Below, one piece after another: positions 1 to 9,128 of a stretch of DNA of 56,183 nt. The notes under the pieces were generated by a model. The model was not told the DNA's origin. It saw only the letters and a program-made list of their open reading frames with translations, and did no database searches. A program made the translations under genes and the position numbers. Each line of letters begins with the position of its first letter. Within the stretch, counting starts at the first letter, position 1. The DNA is from Rhodospirillales bacterium (GTDB lineage: Bacteria > Pseudomonadota > Alphaproteobacteria > Rhodospirillales > JAPHRK01), in contig JAPHRK010000058.1 in the NCBI GenBank assembly GCA_026196105.1, forward strand, positions 1 to 56,183. Direction: 5' to 3'.

Positions 1-1
1 A

Positions 2-1453
2 ATTTCGATTGAAGGGGGTGCGAAGGGGAGTGTTGAACCTGCGGCTCAGGCCATGGGCACTCGGATTGAGGTTCGTGATCTTTTTTATGCCACGCCTGCC
101 CGATTGAAATTTCTAAAGACCGAGCGTACGGAACTTAATCAAGCCATTGATGTGGTCAAACGTTTAGCGATGGCTCACCCAGATGTTGCCTTCACTTTAA
201 GTGATGGTACTCGTTCACCTGTAAAGCTCAATGCATGCCAGGGAGATTTATTTGAAGCTCGTTTGGAGCGCTTAGGTGCCATCATGGGACGAGAGTTTTC
301 TGATAACGCCTTAGCAATTGATGCTGAGCGGGAAGGCCATCGCTTAACGGGGTATGTCGGGTTGCCGACATTGAACCGGGGCAATGCCCAGATGCAGTTC
401 TTGTTCGTCAATGGGCGCCCGGTAAAAGATCGTTTGTTGATTGGGGCTGTTAAAGGTGCCTATCGAGATTTGCTGGCGTCAGACCGATATCCTCTTGTCG
501 CTCTTTTCTTTGAACTGCCGCCAGAGCTGGTGGACGTAAACGTTCATCCAGCAAAAACGGAGGTGAGGTTTCGTGATAATGGCTTAGTTCGCGGCCTGAT
601 TGTTGGCGCGATAAAAAGTGCTTTGGCGGAGGCCGGACACCGAGCGTCAACCACGGTGAGTTCAGCGGCATTAGGGTCATTTCAGCCAGGACAATCTCAT
701 AGCCCTCCGAATTGGGGAGGGCGTTACACTCAATCTGGTACGATCCCACGGGGTGTCGCGGAAACGGCAAGTTCATTTCATGCCCCTATGCCCGGGTTTG
801 AGGCTCCACCCCAAGCACGGGAAATGGAAAATTTTGATGAACCGCTTCCATCATTTGAACAAAAAGAAGAAGACTATCCTTTGGGTGTTGCCCGTGGGCA
901 GGTTCATGCCACTTATATCGTCAGCCAGACCGCTGATGGCTTGGTTATTGTTGACCAGCACGCTGCTCATGAGCGACTTGTCCATGAACGTATCCAACAA
1001 ACACTCATGGATGGAGAAGTAAAGCGCCAAGGTTTGCTGATCCCCGAAGTTGTTGAGATGGATGAGGGCAGTGCTGAGCGAGTGGTTGCTCGTGCAGCGG
1101 AATTAGCAGAGATGGGGCTAGATGTTGAATCTTTTGGTCCTGGAGCTGTTGCGGTTCGGGCTATTCCAGCACTTTTAGGCGAGACCGACGTTAAAGGTTT
1201 GATCCGTGATTTAGCAGATGATTTTGCCGAATATGATCAAGCTTTATCTTTGCGTGAAAGGTTGTCTGATGTTTGCGCGACAATGGCATGTCATGGCTCC
1301 GTTCGGGCCGGGCGGCGCCTCAATGGGGCTGAGATGAATTCTTTGCTGCGCCAAATGGAGGAAATGCCCCATTCTGGTCAATGTAGCCATGGGAGGCCTA
1401 CATATGTAGAGCTGAAACTCGCTGACATTGAAAAACTGTTTGGACGGCGATAG
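2..1453 (+). CDS. mutL: DNA mismatch repair protein MutL (5' truncated by window edge)
   Basis: MutL couples mismatch recognition by MutS to strand removal. The frame is already open at base 2, so the N-terminal ATPase start lies outside the window. About 483 residues are visible: the end of the GHKL ATPase region ([19 protein letters not shown]), the transducer domain ([23 protein letters not shown]), a proline/serine-rich linker near nt 660-850, and the C-terminal dimerisation domain. The latter has [12 protein letters not shown] (about nt 952-987), which fits the DQHA(X)2E(X)4E metal-binding motif, plus [15 protein letters not shown] and a terminal FGRR. These mark the nicking-endonuclease type of MutL found in bacteria without MutH. 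The next gene begins directly after its stop codon. Identification is certain. Confidence 0.97.
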   Translation: MSIEGGAKGSVEPAAQAMGTRIEVRDLFYATPARLKFLKTERTELNQAIDVVKRLAMAHPDVAFTLSDGTRSPVKLNACQGDLFEARLERLGAIMGREFSDNALAIDAEREGHRLTGYVGLPTLNRGNAQMQFLFVNGRPVKDRLLIGAVKGAYRDLLASDRYPLVALFFELPPELVDVNVHPAKTEVRFRDNGLVRGLIVGAIKSALAEAGHRASTTVSSAALGSFQPGQSHSPPNWGGRYTQSGTIPRGVAETASSFHAPMPGFEAPPQAREMENFDEPLPSFEQKEEDYPLGVARGQVHATYIVSQTADGLVIVDQHAAHERLVHERIQQTLMDGEVKRQGLLIPEVVEMDEGSAERVVARAAELAEMGLDVESFGPGAVAVRAIPALLGETDVKGLIRDLADDFAEYDQALSLRERLSDVCATMACHGSVRAGRRLNGAEMNSLLRQMEEMPHSGQCSHGRPTYVELKLADIEKLFGRR

Positions 1454-2239
1454 ATGATCCTTGAGTGGTTTGAATATATGAAGACCTCTTGTCCCAAACA
1501 TTTACGGGCTATGGGGTATTTACGGGAACTTATTGGTATTCAGTCCCGTTTTAAAAGGCGGAAAGAAGCCTGGAATCCCCATTTAACCAATTGCAAAAAA
1601 TCCATCCTTAAGGCGGCTCTTCAGTGCGATAAGCATGATCGCATTTTAATTATTGGTACCGGGCTTTGGTACGACATTCCCGTTGATGAGCTTTGCGCTA
1701 CTTTTAAAGAAGTTGTCTTTGCCGATATTTTGCATTTGCCCAAAATTGTGAAAAAGGCGCGGCGGTATAAAAACTTGTCCCTGATCGCCATGGATGCAAC
1801 AGGGATTACCGAGAAACTTTATCAAGCAGTCAAGACACATGATGACCCGTTTGAGATTCAGCCGATCCCGATATGGGATAAAGACTATGATTTGGTGGTC
1901 TCACTGAACCTATGGTCTCAATTGCCTGTTTTGCAGTGGGAGTTTTTAGCTTCGCGTACCAAGATGAGCGAAGAAGAGTTGGATTGGTTTTGTGAAAAAG
2001 TGATTGTTGATCATTTGGCTTTCTTGAAGTCTTTTCCTGGTCAGGTATGCCTCATTGCGGATTATCACAGAGAAGCCTATGAAAACGGCAAGGTGACAGA
2101 AATTCGTGATACCTTGCGTGGGGTCCCATTTCCACCTCATGATGATCAATGGGTATGGGACATCGCCCCAAAACCGGAGCAAGATCCTCATGCCGATATT
2201 CGTTTACAGGTAAAGGCGTGTTACAATTTAGATAAATAA
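1454..2239 (+). CDS. Methyltransferase-like conserved protein of unknown function
   Basis: A 261-residue protein whose ATG follows the mutL stop codon without a gap, so the two are probably co-transcribed. Residues about 64-76 (RILIIGTGLWYDI) look like the glycine-rich SAM-binding loop of class I methyltransferases. A following acidic strand (VVFADILHL, about residues 88-96) and a later DLVVSLNLWSQLP segment resemble the adenine-binding and post-IV strands. I see no clear catalytic motif, so a Rossmann fold is as far as the sequence goes. A second ATG at 1478 is an alternative start. The substrate is unknown; the position after mutL does not by itself imply a role in repair. Confidence 0.75.
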   Translation: MILEWFEYMKTSCPKHLRAMGYLRELIGIQSRFKRRKEAWNPHLTNCKKSILKAALQCDKHDRILIIGTGLWYDIPVDELCATFKEVVFADILHLPKIVKKARRYKNLSLIAMDATGITEKLYQAVKTHDDPFEIQPIPIWDKDYDLVVSLNLWSQLPVLQWEFLASRTKMSEEELDWFCEKVIVDHLAFLKSFPGQVCLIADYHREAYENGKVTEIRDTLRGVPFPPHDDQWVWDIAPKPEQDPHADIRLQVKACYNLDK

Positions 2240-2258
2240 ATTAAAGGAGTTCTGGTAG

Positions 2259-2873
2259 ATGTTTTATAAAATTGGTGAACCTCACGGACTACCCCATGAC
2301 CCCTTTAAAAGCTGCATCGCCCCTCGGCCTATTGGTTGGGTTTCTTCTCTAAGTGCAACAGGTGTTGTTAATCTTGCCCCTTTTAGTTTCTTCAATGGCC
2401 TCGCCTCAGACCCACCTCTCGTGATGATTGCCATAAACGGCTATCAGCCCCATGGGGGAGAAAAAGATACTTTAATGAATATTGAGGCGACGAAAGAATT
2501 TGTTGTTAATATGGTTCCTTACGCCCTGATGGAACAAATGAATACCTCATGTGCACCTGTGGCACCTGAGGTAAATGAGATGGAGCTTGCCGGGCTTACT
2601 CCCTTCCCTTCTGAATTAATTGCCCCTCCCCGGGTTGCTGAATCACCTATTCATTTAGAATGTATTTATGAGCGTACGGTGGAGCTGCCTTGCACTATTG
2701 AGAACAGCCGTAATGCTATGGTAATTGGCGAAGTTATTGGCATTCATATTGCTGACGAAGTGCTTACCGATGGTATGGTTGATACAGCTAAAATTCGACC
2801 AATTTCACGATTAGGCTATATGGAATATGCAGTTGTTAATGAAGTTTTCTCCATGAACAGACCTAAAAAATAA
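2259..2873 (+). CDS. Flavin reductase family protein (FMN-binding split barrel)
   Basis: A 204-residue protein preceded by a good ribosome binding site (AAAGGAG, about 10 nt before the ATG). The N-terminal block SCIAPRPIGWVSS followed by NLAPFSFFNGLASDPPLVM is the signature of the flavoredoxin / DIM6-NTAB flavin reductase family, which binds FMN noncovalently as a dimer. ATKEFVVNMVPYALMEQMN and SPIHLECIYERTVEL fit the rest of the barrel. Family members reduce flavin with NAD(P)H or act as flavin-dependent reductases of small molecules; the partner here is not apparent. It converges on the LpoA-like gene, with 68 nt between the stop codons. Confidence 0.88.
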   Translation: MFYKIGEPHGLPHDPFKSCIAPRPIGWVSSLSATGVVNLAPFSFFNGLASDPPLVMIAINGYQPHGGEKDTLMNIEATKEFVVNMVPYALMEQMNTSCAPVAPEVNEMELAGLTPFPSELIAPPRVAESPIHLECIYERTVELPCTIENSRNAMVIGEVIGIHIADEVLTDGMVDTAKIRPISRLGYMEYAVVNEVFSMNRPKK

Positions 2874-2941
2874 ACTTGGGTCAGAGGGAAGAAACCGGAG
2901 AAAGCAAATTCTGGTTAGAAATTCCAATTTTCCACGCAGTC

Positions 2942-4588
2942 TTAATTAACAAGACCGCACATATTTTTTAGAGTTTCCGCCACACTTACTTTGCTGTCAG
3001 CACTCTGGATAATTTCCGTTTTCTCTTCAGAGATATTTTCGAGTATTTCGCGATGAATAACTTCAGAAGTTGAAAAAAAGTTGTCTAATCTTTTTTGAGT
3101 TCCGACCTGAATGAAAGTTGTCTTACGTGCATTGCTACCATTTTGGTAAAAGTGAAATGTGCCGCTTTGTCCGACAAATTTTCTTTGTTCTAGGAAACTT
3201 CGATCTTTAATTCCCGTAAGGCTATAGATGTCTTTGGCAAAGTCGATAGCATCATAAGCAAGGGCTGAGATCGGTTGCGGTTTTTCCCCGAAAAATTCTT
3301 TGTAACGAATAGCCTGGCTATAAGAAAAAACTTGTCCACTGTTGAGATACCATGCCTTTTTAAGGGACGGTTCCTGCTTCAAGCCTTCGGTGAGTCCCCA
3401 CAGACTTGTCCCTACCAAAGTAACTTCAGGAGCAGAGGCATAGTAGAAGTCAAAGAGGGAAGAAACCATTTTTAGCTGCCCTCCTTGTAAAGGTAGGACA
3501 ACGGCATCAAAATCAACACCGCCTAAAACCTCACGGGTAGCGAATGCTTCCAGCATTTTTTTCATGGCGAGGCTTGCTTCCTCTTCTTCCATGGGCTGTT
3601 TGACATAATGGCTTAAGCATCGGCCCATGTCTTCTATCAAGGATTCTCTGGCTTTGTGTGATTTTTGATAGGTTTCTAGCATCTCATCTTGTACTTCAGG
3701 CATCGCAGAGGCATCAATCGTTGGCCTTTCTAAGAAATCGATTTTTTCCATTAAGGCAGGGATAACGAGTTCAAACTCCTGATTATCTTCCCAGGCTTCG
3801 GAGGCTTTCTCCAGAAAATTTTCAAGATTTTTTTTCCGTTGGTCGAAGTTTGTTAATTCACGGATAGAGCTGGTTAGGGTGTTGACGTCTGTAATTGGTG
3901 AGAAAAAGATCGTCTTGACTTCAATATCAGGAAAGAAAGGACCAAGGTCTTGAAATTGACCGGCAAGTCGTTGGCCATAACTGTTGTTTGGGCCATAGAA
4001 TAAAATCTTATGCCAGCCATAAGACTTGGCCTTTTCAAGGATTACCCTCATCTCTGTTTCAGGATGGCCGCCCAAGACAAGGACATCAGGAGAGGCAACT
4101 TGAAGATCATTGGATAAGGCAAGGATTTTAGTGTTTTCTTTTTTAGCAACATGAGATGCCGCATCAACACTTGAAGAGAAAACAGGGCCAACTATAAGGT
4201 GAGGTTTTATTTTTAGGGCCTGTTGAGTGGCAAGGGTAGCACCATCAATCGTCCCTTCGGTATCTAGCGGATAAAGGCTGATCCCGGCACTATTTTCATT
4301 CTCGTAGAGGGCCATGTTTGCCCCGTTAAGAACTTTTTCCCCAATTCCTTTATGTTGACCGGAGAAGGGAGCCAACAAAGCGATACGGAAATCATATGGG
4401 GCAGGCTGGGGTTTGACGACCTCTGGGGCTTTTTTAATGATAATTGGCTTCGGTGGCGGTGGTTTTTTGACGATAACCGGTTCCTTAGGCGGCAAGGCGC
4501 AACCTACAAGGAGGCCACAGAGAATACCCCCTTGAAGCCATTTTAAGGCTTTAGTCTTTGGCCAGGTAAATTGTCTTTTTGTCATCAT
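2942..4588 (-). CDS. Penicillin-binding protein activator LpoA-like lipoprotein
   Basis: A 548-residue lipoprotein. The start MMTKRQF leads into a signal peptide with lipobox LVGC, making Cys30 the lipidated residue, followed by a proline/lysine-rich tether (KKPPPPKP). The body from about residue 65 has the fold of the periplasmic Leu/Ile/Val-binding family (FRIALLAPFSGQHKGIGEKV, LALSNDLQVASPDVLVLGG, GTSLWGL), as in the LpoA/YraM proteins that activate PBP1a from the outer membrane. A charged helical insertion of about 90 residues (near 240-335) is longer than in plain binding proteins. In many alphaproteobacteria this family sits beside rsmI; here its upstream neighbour is rsmD. Function in peptidoglycan synthesis is inferred from the family. 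Confidence 0.82.
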   Translation of the reverse strand: MMTKRQFTWPKTKALKWLQGGILCGLLVGCALPPKEPVIVKKPPPPKPIIIKKAPEVVKPQPAPYDFRIALLAPFSGQHKGIGEKVLNGANMALYENENSAGISLYPLDTEGTIDGATLATQQALKIKPHLIVGPVFSSSVDAASHVAKKENTKILALSNDLQVASPDVLVLGGHPETEMRVILEKAKSYGWHKILFYGPNNSYGQRLAGQFQDLGPFFPDIEVKTIFFSPITDVNTLTSSIRELTNFDQRKKNLENFLEKASEAWEDNQEFELVIPALMEKIDFLERPTIDASAMPEVQDEMLETYQKSHKARESLIEDMGRCLSHYVKQPMEEEEASLAMKKMLEAFATREVLGGVDFDAVVLPLQGGQLKMVSSLFDFYYASAPEVTLVGTSLWGLTEGLKQEPSLKKAWYLNSGQVFSYSQAIRYKEFFGEKPQPISALAYDAIDFAKDIYSLTGIKDRSFLEQRKFVGQSGTFHFYQNGSNARKTTFIQVGTQKRLDNFFSTSEVIHREILENISEEKTEIIQSADSKVSVAETLKNMCGLVN

Positions 4589-4694
4589 CTTTTTTTCTTC
4601 TGGCAGAGCAAGAGCCCAGTGTCTCGAATTTAAGGGACATTAGCAGAAGGAATGGGAGAACAGAAGGTTGGCTGACAAACTTATGTATCTACGC

Positions 4695-5276
4695 TCATCC
4701 AACTAATCCTATTTCTGGAGATGATCCTTTGTATTTTAGAAATAATATTTGTGCGGAGCCATAATCACGACGGTCAAGGAGTTCAAAATGTTCTGGAATT
4801 TCAACTTCTTGGTCACTTCCTTCTTCAGCTACACAAAGTCCTCCAGGCGTTACCCAGCCTTGATTGGTAAGGATACTTAAAGCTTTAGGGATAAACCCTT
4901 TGCCATAAGGGGGATCGAGAAAGATTAATGAATAAGACGTAGATGAGGCCCGAGGACGAGTCGCATCAGATTTAAGGACTTGGGTTTGTTCTTCAACTTT
5001 AAGGGCCACAATGTTGTTATTTAAGTATTTTAGGGCTTCGCGACCGATCTCCATGAAAGTTACTTTAGCGGCTCCTCGAGAAAGAGCCTCAAGCCCTAAG
5101 GCACCAGTCCCTGCGAAAACATCAAGGACCTCAGAACCACGTAGATCAAAATCTTCTATGCCGTGCTCCAGGATATTAAAGACAGCTCCACGGGTTCTAT
5201 CTGAGGTCGGGCGAGTATTTCGGCCTTTTGGGGCCTGAAGAACGCGACCTTTATGCTTTCCGGCTACGATCCGCAT
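4695..5276 (-). CDS. rsmD: 16S rRNA (guanine966-N2)-methyltransferase RsmD
   Basis: A 193-residue protein of the usual RsmD length. It opens with the family-typical MRIVAGKHKGRVLQAPKG and RPTSDRTRGAVFNIL. The SAM-binding loop is DVFAGTGALG (residues 52-61) and the catalytic N6/N2-amino methyltransferase motif is DPPY (121-124). It methylates G966 of 16S rRNA in the assembled 30S subunit. Its start lies 26 nt inside the 3' end of the pseudouridine synthase gene, so the two rRNA modification genes are translationally linked. Confidence 0.96.
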   Translation of the reverse strand: MRIVAGKHKGRVLQAPKGRNTRPTSDRTRGAVFNILEHGIEDFDLRGSEVLDVFAGTGALGLEALSRGAAKVTFMEIGREALKYLNNNIVALKVEEQTQVLKSDATRPRASSTSYSLIFLDPPYGKGFIPKALSILTNQGWVTPGGLCVAEEGSDQEVEIPEHFELLDRRDYGSAQILFLKYKGSSPEIGLVG

Positions 5277-6129
5277 GATCAGGCTTTTTCATTCCTTTTT
5301 TATTCTTGTTATGTTTATGTTTTATACTGTTTAATTTAGGTTTAGCTTTGGCAAAACCCTTCCCGTGGCTTGGTTTTTCAGAGCTGATAGCACCTCGAAT
5401 AACGTGGCTGCGAATCTCATCAACTTCACCGCGTCGTAGAGTTCCTAGTTGGAAAGGTCCGTAGGAAATTCTAATCAAACGGTTCACTTCTAAACCGATG
5501 TGGTCCATCACTTTACGGATTTCTCGGTTTTTGCCTTCGGTGATAGCAACGGCGAGCCAGGTGTTAGCGCTCTTTTGGCCTTCAGCATTTTCTAGTGAGG
5601 CTTCAATTGGCCCATAACGAACCCCTTCAACGGTGACCCCTCCTTGTAGGGCTTCCAGTTTCTTTGGGTCGACAGTTCCGTGGACTCGAACTCGATAACG
5701 GCGAATCCACCCTGTTGAGGGCATTTCTAATTTCCGAGCGAGTTCACCGTCATTGGTGAGGAGCAATAACCCTTCGGTGGTTAAATCAAGACGACCAACT
5801 GAAATAACACGCCCAAGCTCTTTGGGAATTTTCTGGAAAACTGTTGGCCGGTCTTTTTCGTCCTTGTGGGAAGTCACCAACCCTGAGGGCTTATGATAAC
5901 GCCAAAGGCGTGATTCGCTTTTGCCCGGAAGAGGTTTGCCATCAACAACAATTGTATTAGCTGAGGTAACAGCCAGAGCCGGGGAGGTTAGAACGTTCCC
6001 GTCGACACTCACTCGTCCTTCTGCAATCCAACGTTCTGCATCACGGCGAGAACAGAGACCAGCCCGAGCCATAACTTTGGCAATGCGTTCCCCTTTTTCT
6101 TCGGGGGCGTCAGTTTCTTTGTTGCTCAT
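5251..6129 (-). CDS. rluB: RluB/RluE/RsuA-family 23S rRNA pseudouridine synthase
   Basis: A 292-residue enzyme that isomerises uridine to pseudouridine in rRNA. Residues about 14-60 form an S4 RNA-binding domain (RIAKVMARAGLCSRRDAERW, RVSVDG). The catalytic motif is GRLDLTTEGLLLLTNDG with Asp115 as nucleophile, followed by RRYRVRVHG and NREIRKVMDHIGLEVNRLIR. The last 50 residues are a lysine-rich tail typical of RluB. The start codon overlaps the stop of the upstream amidotransferase gene in ATGA, and the 3' end overlaps rsmD. The family is certain; the RluB rather than RluE/F assignment is likely from the S4 domain and basic tail. Confidence 0.92.
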   Translation of the reverse strand: MSNKETDAPEEKGERIAKVMARAGLCSRRDAERWIAEGRVSVDGNVLTSPALAVTSANTIVVDGKPLPGKSESRLWRYHKPSGLVTSHKDEKDRPTVFQKIPKELGRVISVGRLDLTTEGLLLLTNDGELARKLEMPSTGWIRRYRVRVHGTVDPKKLEALQGGVTVEGVRYGPIEASLENAEGQKSANTWLAVAITEGKNREIRKVMDHIGLEVNRLIRISYGPFQLGTLRRGEVDEIRSHVIRGAISSEKPSHGKGFAKAKPKLNSIKHKHNKNKKGMKKPDHADRSRKA

Positions 6130-6860
6130 GAGTTATAGTTCCTCGCCGCAGCGATAAAAGCATGCATGATTTTTTCATCGGCGGGTGTAATAAAAAATTC
6201 AGGGTGCCACTGGACACCTAAGCAGAAGGTATAAGCTGGCGCTTCGATGGCTTCAATGACTCCATCTGAAGCACGTGCAGTGACTACGACTCCCTTGGGC
6301 TCGTCTTTCGCAGCTTGGTGGTGGGCGCTATTCACACCGAAAATGAGATTACCCGTGATTGAGGCAAGCAAACTTCCTTCTTTAACAGTAACTTCATGAC
6401 CGACCTCGTCACGAGGATTAGGTTGCTCATGGGCGAGGCAGTTTGCTATCTCATCGGGGACGTGTTGAATAAGTTTCCCCCCGAGAACCACGTGTAACAA
6501 TTGTTGCCCACCACATATACCCAGCAGAGGCATATCGCGCTCCAAGGCTCCGCGAGTAACGGCGAGTTCAAATTCAGTGCGACGATCTTTGGTCACCACG
6601 GTTTCATGGCGTTCCCCGTCACCAAAAAGGCTGGGGTCTACGTCAAAAGCTCCACCCGTAATCACCAAGCCGCTGATTCGATCCAGATACTGGTTTGCCA
6701 GTTCAGGTTCATGGGCCAACGGAAGGGGCATCCCCCCTGCGGCAACCACTGAGCCGCAATAATTTTCTCGCAAAGCATACCAAGGGAATTTTGAATATCC
6801 GCCAGCTTCTTCCGAGTCCATGGTGATCCCAATAAGGGGTGTATCTGTTTTGTCAGTCAT
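6126..6860 (-). CDS. Class I glutamine amidotransferase, gamma-glutamyl-GABA hydrolase family
   Basis: A 244-residue member of peptidase family C26 (PuuD-like), which hydrolyses gamma-glutamyl amides. The start is placed at 6860 (MTDKTDTPLIGITMD) because an in-frame extension to 6896 would run towards the divergent tadA and lacks family similarity. The nucleophile elbow is LLGICGGQQ with Cys116; the His/Glu pair is WHPEF (His219, Glu221). VITGGAFDVDPSLFG and GVNSAHHQA are further family blocks. No putrescine genes lie nearby, so the substrate is open. It heads a minus-strand operon with the pseudouridine synthase and rsmD. Confidence 0.9.
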   Translation of the reverse strand: MTDKTDTPLIGITMDSEEAGGYSKFPWYALRENYCGSVVAAGGMPLPLAHEPELANQYLDRISGLVITGGAFDVDPSLFGDGERHETVVTKDRRTEFELAVTRGALERDMPLLGICGGQQLLHVVLGGKLIQHVPDEIANCLAHEQPNPRDEVGHEVTVKEGSLLASITGNLIFGVNSAHHQAAKDEPKGVVVTARASDGVIEAIEAPAYTFCLGVQWHPEFFITPADEKIMHAFIAAARNYNS

Positions 6861-6913
6861 AAGGCGTAATCTATGCCTTGACGACAAGAAGAGCAACGGG
6901 GATGGTTTGTCTT

Positions 6914-7366
6914 ATGGATAAGAATTCGTACATGGAACAGGCAATTGCCTTGGCGCAAGCCGCAGCCGCGCGGGGAGAAATTCCCGTAGGAGCCATTGTT
7001 GTTGATGGCAAAAGTGGTGAAATTGTTGCTCAGGCGGGAAACAGGACGGAAGAGTTAAACGATCCCACTGCTCATGCTGAAGTCCTAGCCATCAGGGAAG
7101 CCGCTGCTCTTCAAGGGTCTCCGCGTCTTGAGAATTGTGACCTCTACGTGACTTTGGAACCTTGCCCCCTTTGTGCGACTGCCCTTTCATTCGCTCGGGT
7201 TCGACGTTTGTATTTTGGGGCCTATGACCCTAAAGGTGGCGGCGTTGACCATGGCCCACGTATCTATGAACACCCGACTTGTCATCACAAACCCGAGGTC
7301 TATGGCGGGTTAGAAGAAATCCGTTGTGCAGGTTTGCTCAAAGATTTTTTTAAACCGCGTCGTTAA
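6914..7366 (+). CDS. tadA: tRNA-specific adenosine deaminase TadA-like
   Basis: A 150-residue zinc deaminase that converts A34 to inosine in tRNA-Arg(ACG). The start at 6914 (MDKNSYMEQAIALAQAAAAR) matches the family N-terminus; an upstream ATG at 6878 in frame is less likely. The zinc site is HAEV (His54, Glu56) and PCPLC (Cys84, Cys87); many TadA proteins have PCxMC, so the Leu is a minor variation. The divergent spacing to the amidotransferase start is only 53 nt, so both promoters must sit there. A related nucleoside or cytosine deaminase role cannot be excluded. Confidence 0.9.
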   Translation: MDKNSYMEQAIALAQAAAARGEIPVGAIVVDGKSGEIVAQAGNRTEELNDPTAHAEVLAIREAAALQGSPRLENCDLYVTLEPCPLCATALSFARVRRLYFGAYDPKGGGVDHGPRIYEHPTCHHKPEVYGGLEEIRCAGLLKDFFKPRR

Positions 7367-7424
7367 TCACCCATTGGAAATGTGAAGAAACCGCCTATAT
7401 CTTTATCAGACAGGAGGGGGGATA

Positions 7425-7466
7425 ATGACAGGACGGATAATTAGTGTTGGATTCACTTTCAAATGA
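7425..7466 (+). CDS. Possible 13-codon leader ORF with strong ribosome binding site
   Basis: A short frame (MTGRIISVGFTFK) that follows the strongest Shine-Dalgarno in this region, AGGAGGGGG at about 7412-7420, 4 nt before the ATG. It overlaps the GTG start of the DUF1289 gene in another frame and ends 20 nt inside it. It could be a leader peptide that couples or tunes translation of the next gene. The peptide itself has no recognisable function. Confidence 0.35.
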   Translation: MTGRIISVGFTFK

Positions 7467-8322
7467 GCTTCATTCCCCATGTGTGGGGATTTGTGTTTTA
7501 AAAGAAGAAACAGATATTTGTAAGGGCTGTGCCCGAACCGCTTCTGAGATCGAAGATTGGGGAGGGATGAGTGAAACAGAACTTAAAAGTGCTTGGGATC
7601 GTATTGCCACTCGCCGCGCTGAAAGTGGCCTCGGCTATTCGATGGCCGCTTTGAGTAAGCGTCAACTTGCTGAGACCTTAGATAAGGCCTTGGATAACCC
7701 TGATGCTGTCTTTACGGCTGGTGGATATGGGGCTTTAGCAGAATTTTCTCACACAGAAGATGAACCCTTTGAGCGCTTTCAGCTTAAAAATGGGTTTGGT
7801 GCTGAAACAAAAAAAGGGGCTATCGCTTTTCGCCCCTTAGCTTCCTTTAAAGGATTTCAGTTTGATCAGCAATTAGCCTTGGCTGTTCACGCAAAACGGG
7901 CTGCTGTGAGCAGAAATGGGACCATTCAGGAGCTAGGACCCGATCAATGCGTCTTGATGTCTGATAGCTCGGGTGGTGTTCTTTTTGATCTGGGTTTAGG
8001 GCTTTATCATATTGATTTTTGCATCCGCACCAATGACCAAAACCTGATTTCACATCTACGAAAAGCTGTCGGTCATAATATATTCAGTGAGAATACCGAG
8101 GTATGGGATATTCTTAAAAAAGCCCAACCTGAGAGAGTTATCGTTTCCCAGCTTGCAAGAATAGAAGTCGGTCAGGAAATTCCTCAAGAAGATGGTGAAA
8201 CCCCTAAGGGACCCCACACTCACATTTTGCCTGAATTGTTGGCTCATAAATGTGCCCACCCACCCGAATCCCCCCTACCTAAAACCTATTTCCCCGGCAT
8301 TACTCTCTATGGAGTTGTCTGA
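7444..8322 (+). CDS. DUF1289 domain protein with uncharacterised C-terminal domain
   Basis: A 292-residue protein starting at GTG 7444; a stop codon lies just upstream in frame (7438-7440) and no ATG precedes the conserved part, so the start is GTG or the adjacent TTG. AGGACGG (7430-7436) gives a usable ribosome binding site. Residues about 10-60 are a DUF1289 domain with four cysteines (Cys13, 17, 26, 29) in SPCVGICVL...CKGC, likely a small metal site, followed by a conserved WxR segment. The remaining ~230 residues form a separate domain of unknown function (blocks AFRPLASFKGFQFDQQLALA and GPHTHILPELL). Stand-alone DUF1289 proteins are usually under 100 residues, so this is a two-domain form. 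Role unknown. Confidence 0.8.
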   Translation: MLDSLSNELHSPCVGICVLKEETDICKGCARTASEIEDWGGMSETELKSAWDRIATRRAESGLGYSMAALSKRQLAETLDKALDNPDAVFTAGGYGALAEFSHTEDEPFERFQLKNGFGAETKKGAIAFRPLASFKGFQFDQQLALAVHAKRAAVSRNGTIQELGPDQCVLMSDSSGGVLFDLGLGLYHIDFCIRTNDQNLISHLRKAVGHNIFSENTEVWDILKKAQPERVIVSQLARIEVGQEIPQEDGETPKGPHTHILPELLAHKCAHPPESPLPKTYFPGITLYGVV

Positions 8323-8324
8323 CT

Positions 8325-8516
8325 ATGGTAGGGGGGAAAGAAAAAATTGCTCAATTGCCAAAGATTGGGGATCAACATGAGGATGAGTCTTTGGTGACGG
8401 AGAAACCTCGAAAAGCTCCCCTCAATAGAAAAGTAGAGTCCCTCATTGAGCGACATCCAGATCGAGCTGTGAAAGTTGTGCGTGATTGGCTGGATGAAGG
8501 TAGGGGAAAGGATTAA
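8325..8516 (+). CDS. Small protein with FliF C-terminus-like motif
   Basis: A 63-residue charged protein whose ATG lies 2 nt after the DUF1289 stop codon, with GGAG about 10 nt upstream, so it is probably co-translated. The C-terminal half (VESLIERHPDRAVKVVRDWL) resembles the short helix at the end of FliF, where it binds the switch protein FliG. I infer similarity only from this pattern. It has no signal peptide or membrane segment. Its stop overlaps the converging DUF924 gene by 4 nt. Confidence 0.6.
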   Translation: MVGGKEKIAQLPKIGDQHEDESLVTEKPRKAPLNRKVESLIERHPDRAVKVVRDWLDEGRGKD

Positions 8517-9088
8517 AAAGACGAACCTTCCTGCTTGAGGAATTCGATTTCCTCCGAGGTACTTTCACGTCCAAGTACGGCATTACGATGAGGGAAGCGG
8601 CCAAAACGGGCGATGATGTCGTAATGAGCTTTCGCCCAAACAAGATATCCCCCTTCATCCATAGCCCCCGGAATATCTTTGACGAGCTCAAGGCAATATT
8701 CTTGATCGGCAATATCTTCATGGTGTTCAAAAGGAAGATAAAAAAACATACGCTGATGAGGGCTAAAGGTTTTGTCGAAGCCTTTGTCAATGGCATGGTT
8801 GGCTATTTCTAAAGCTTTGGGGTCTGCTTCAAATGATTTGGAAGAGCCGCGAAACATATTACGGCTGAATTGGTCAAGCAGGATGAGCAAAGCAAGGCAT
8901 CCATCGCTTGTTTCTTTCCACTTATCTAATTTCCCATCGGCGGCTTTTTCATGATCCCCTAGGAAGCGTTCAGTAATTTCTCGATCGAAATCATCATTTT
9001 TTGAGAACCAGTTGGGTTTGCTTTTTTCAAACTCTGGCTCGTCCCCGGGTAGAAACCAAAAATTGAGTACTTCTTCAATAGTAGACAT
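8513..9088 (-). CDS. DUF924 family protein
   Basis: A 191-residue alpha-helical, TPR-like protein of unknown function found widely in proteobacteria and eukaryotes. The start at 9088 (MSTIEEVLNFWF) matches the family N-terminus (the EVLxFWF motif); an upstream in-frame ATG at 9127 is less likely. Other family blocks are CLALLILLDQFSRNMFRGS, FSPHQRMFFYLPFEHHED and FGRFPHRNAVLGRESTSEE. It overlaps the convergent small gene by 4 nt. No activity is known for the family. Confidence 0.88.
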   Translation of the reverse strand: MSTIEEVLNFWFLPGDEPEFEKSKPNWFSKNDDFDREITERFLGDHEKAADGKLDKWKETSDGCLALLILLDQFSRNMFRGSSKSFEADPKALEIANHAIDKGFDKTFSPHQRMFFYLPFEHHEDIADQEYCLELVKDIPGAMDEGGYLVWAKAHYDIIARFGRFPHRNAVLGRESTSEEIEFLKQEGSSF

Positions 9089-9128
9089 AAACTGCTCCCA
9101 CCACGTTTCCAACCGAGGTAGAAACATG

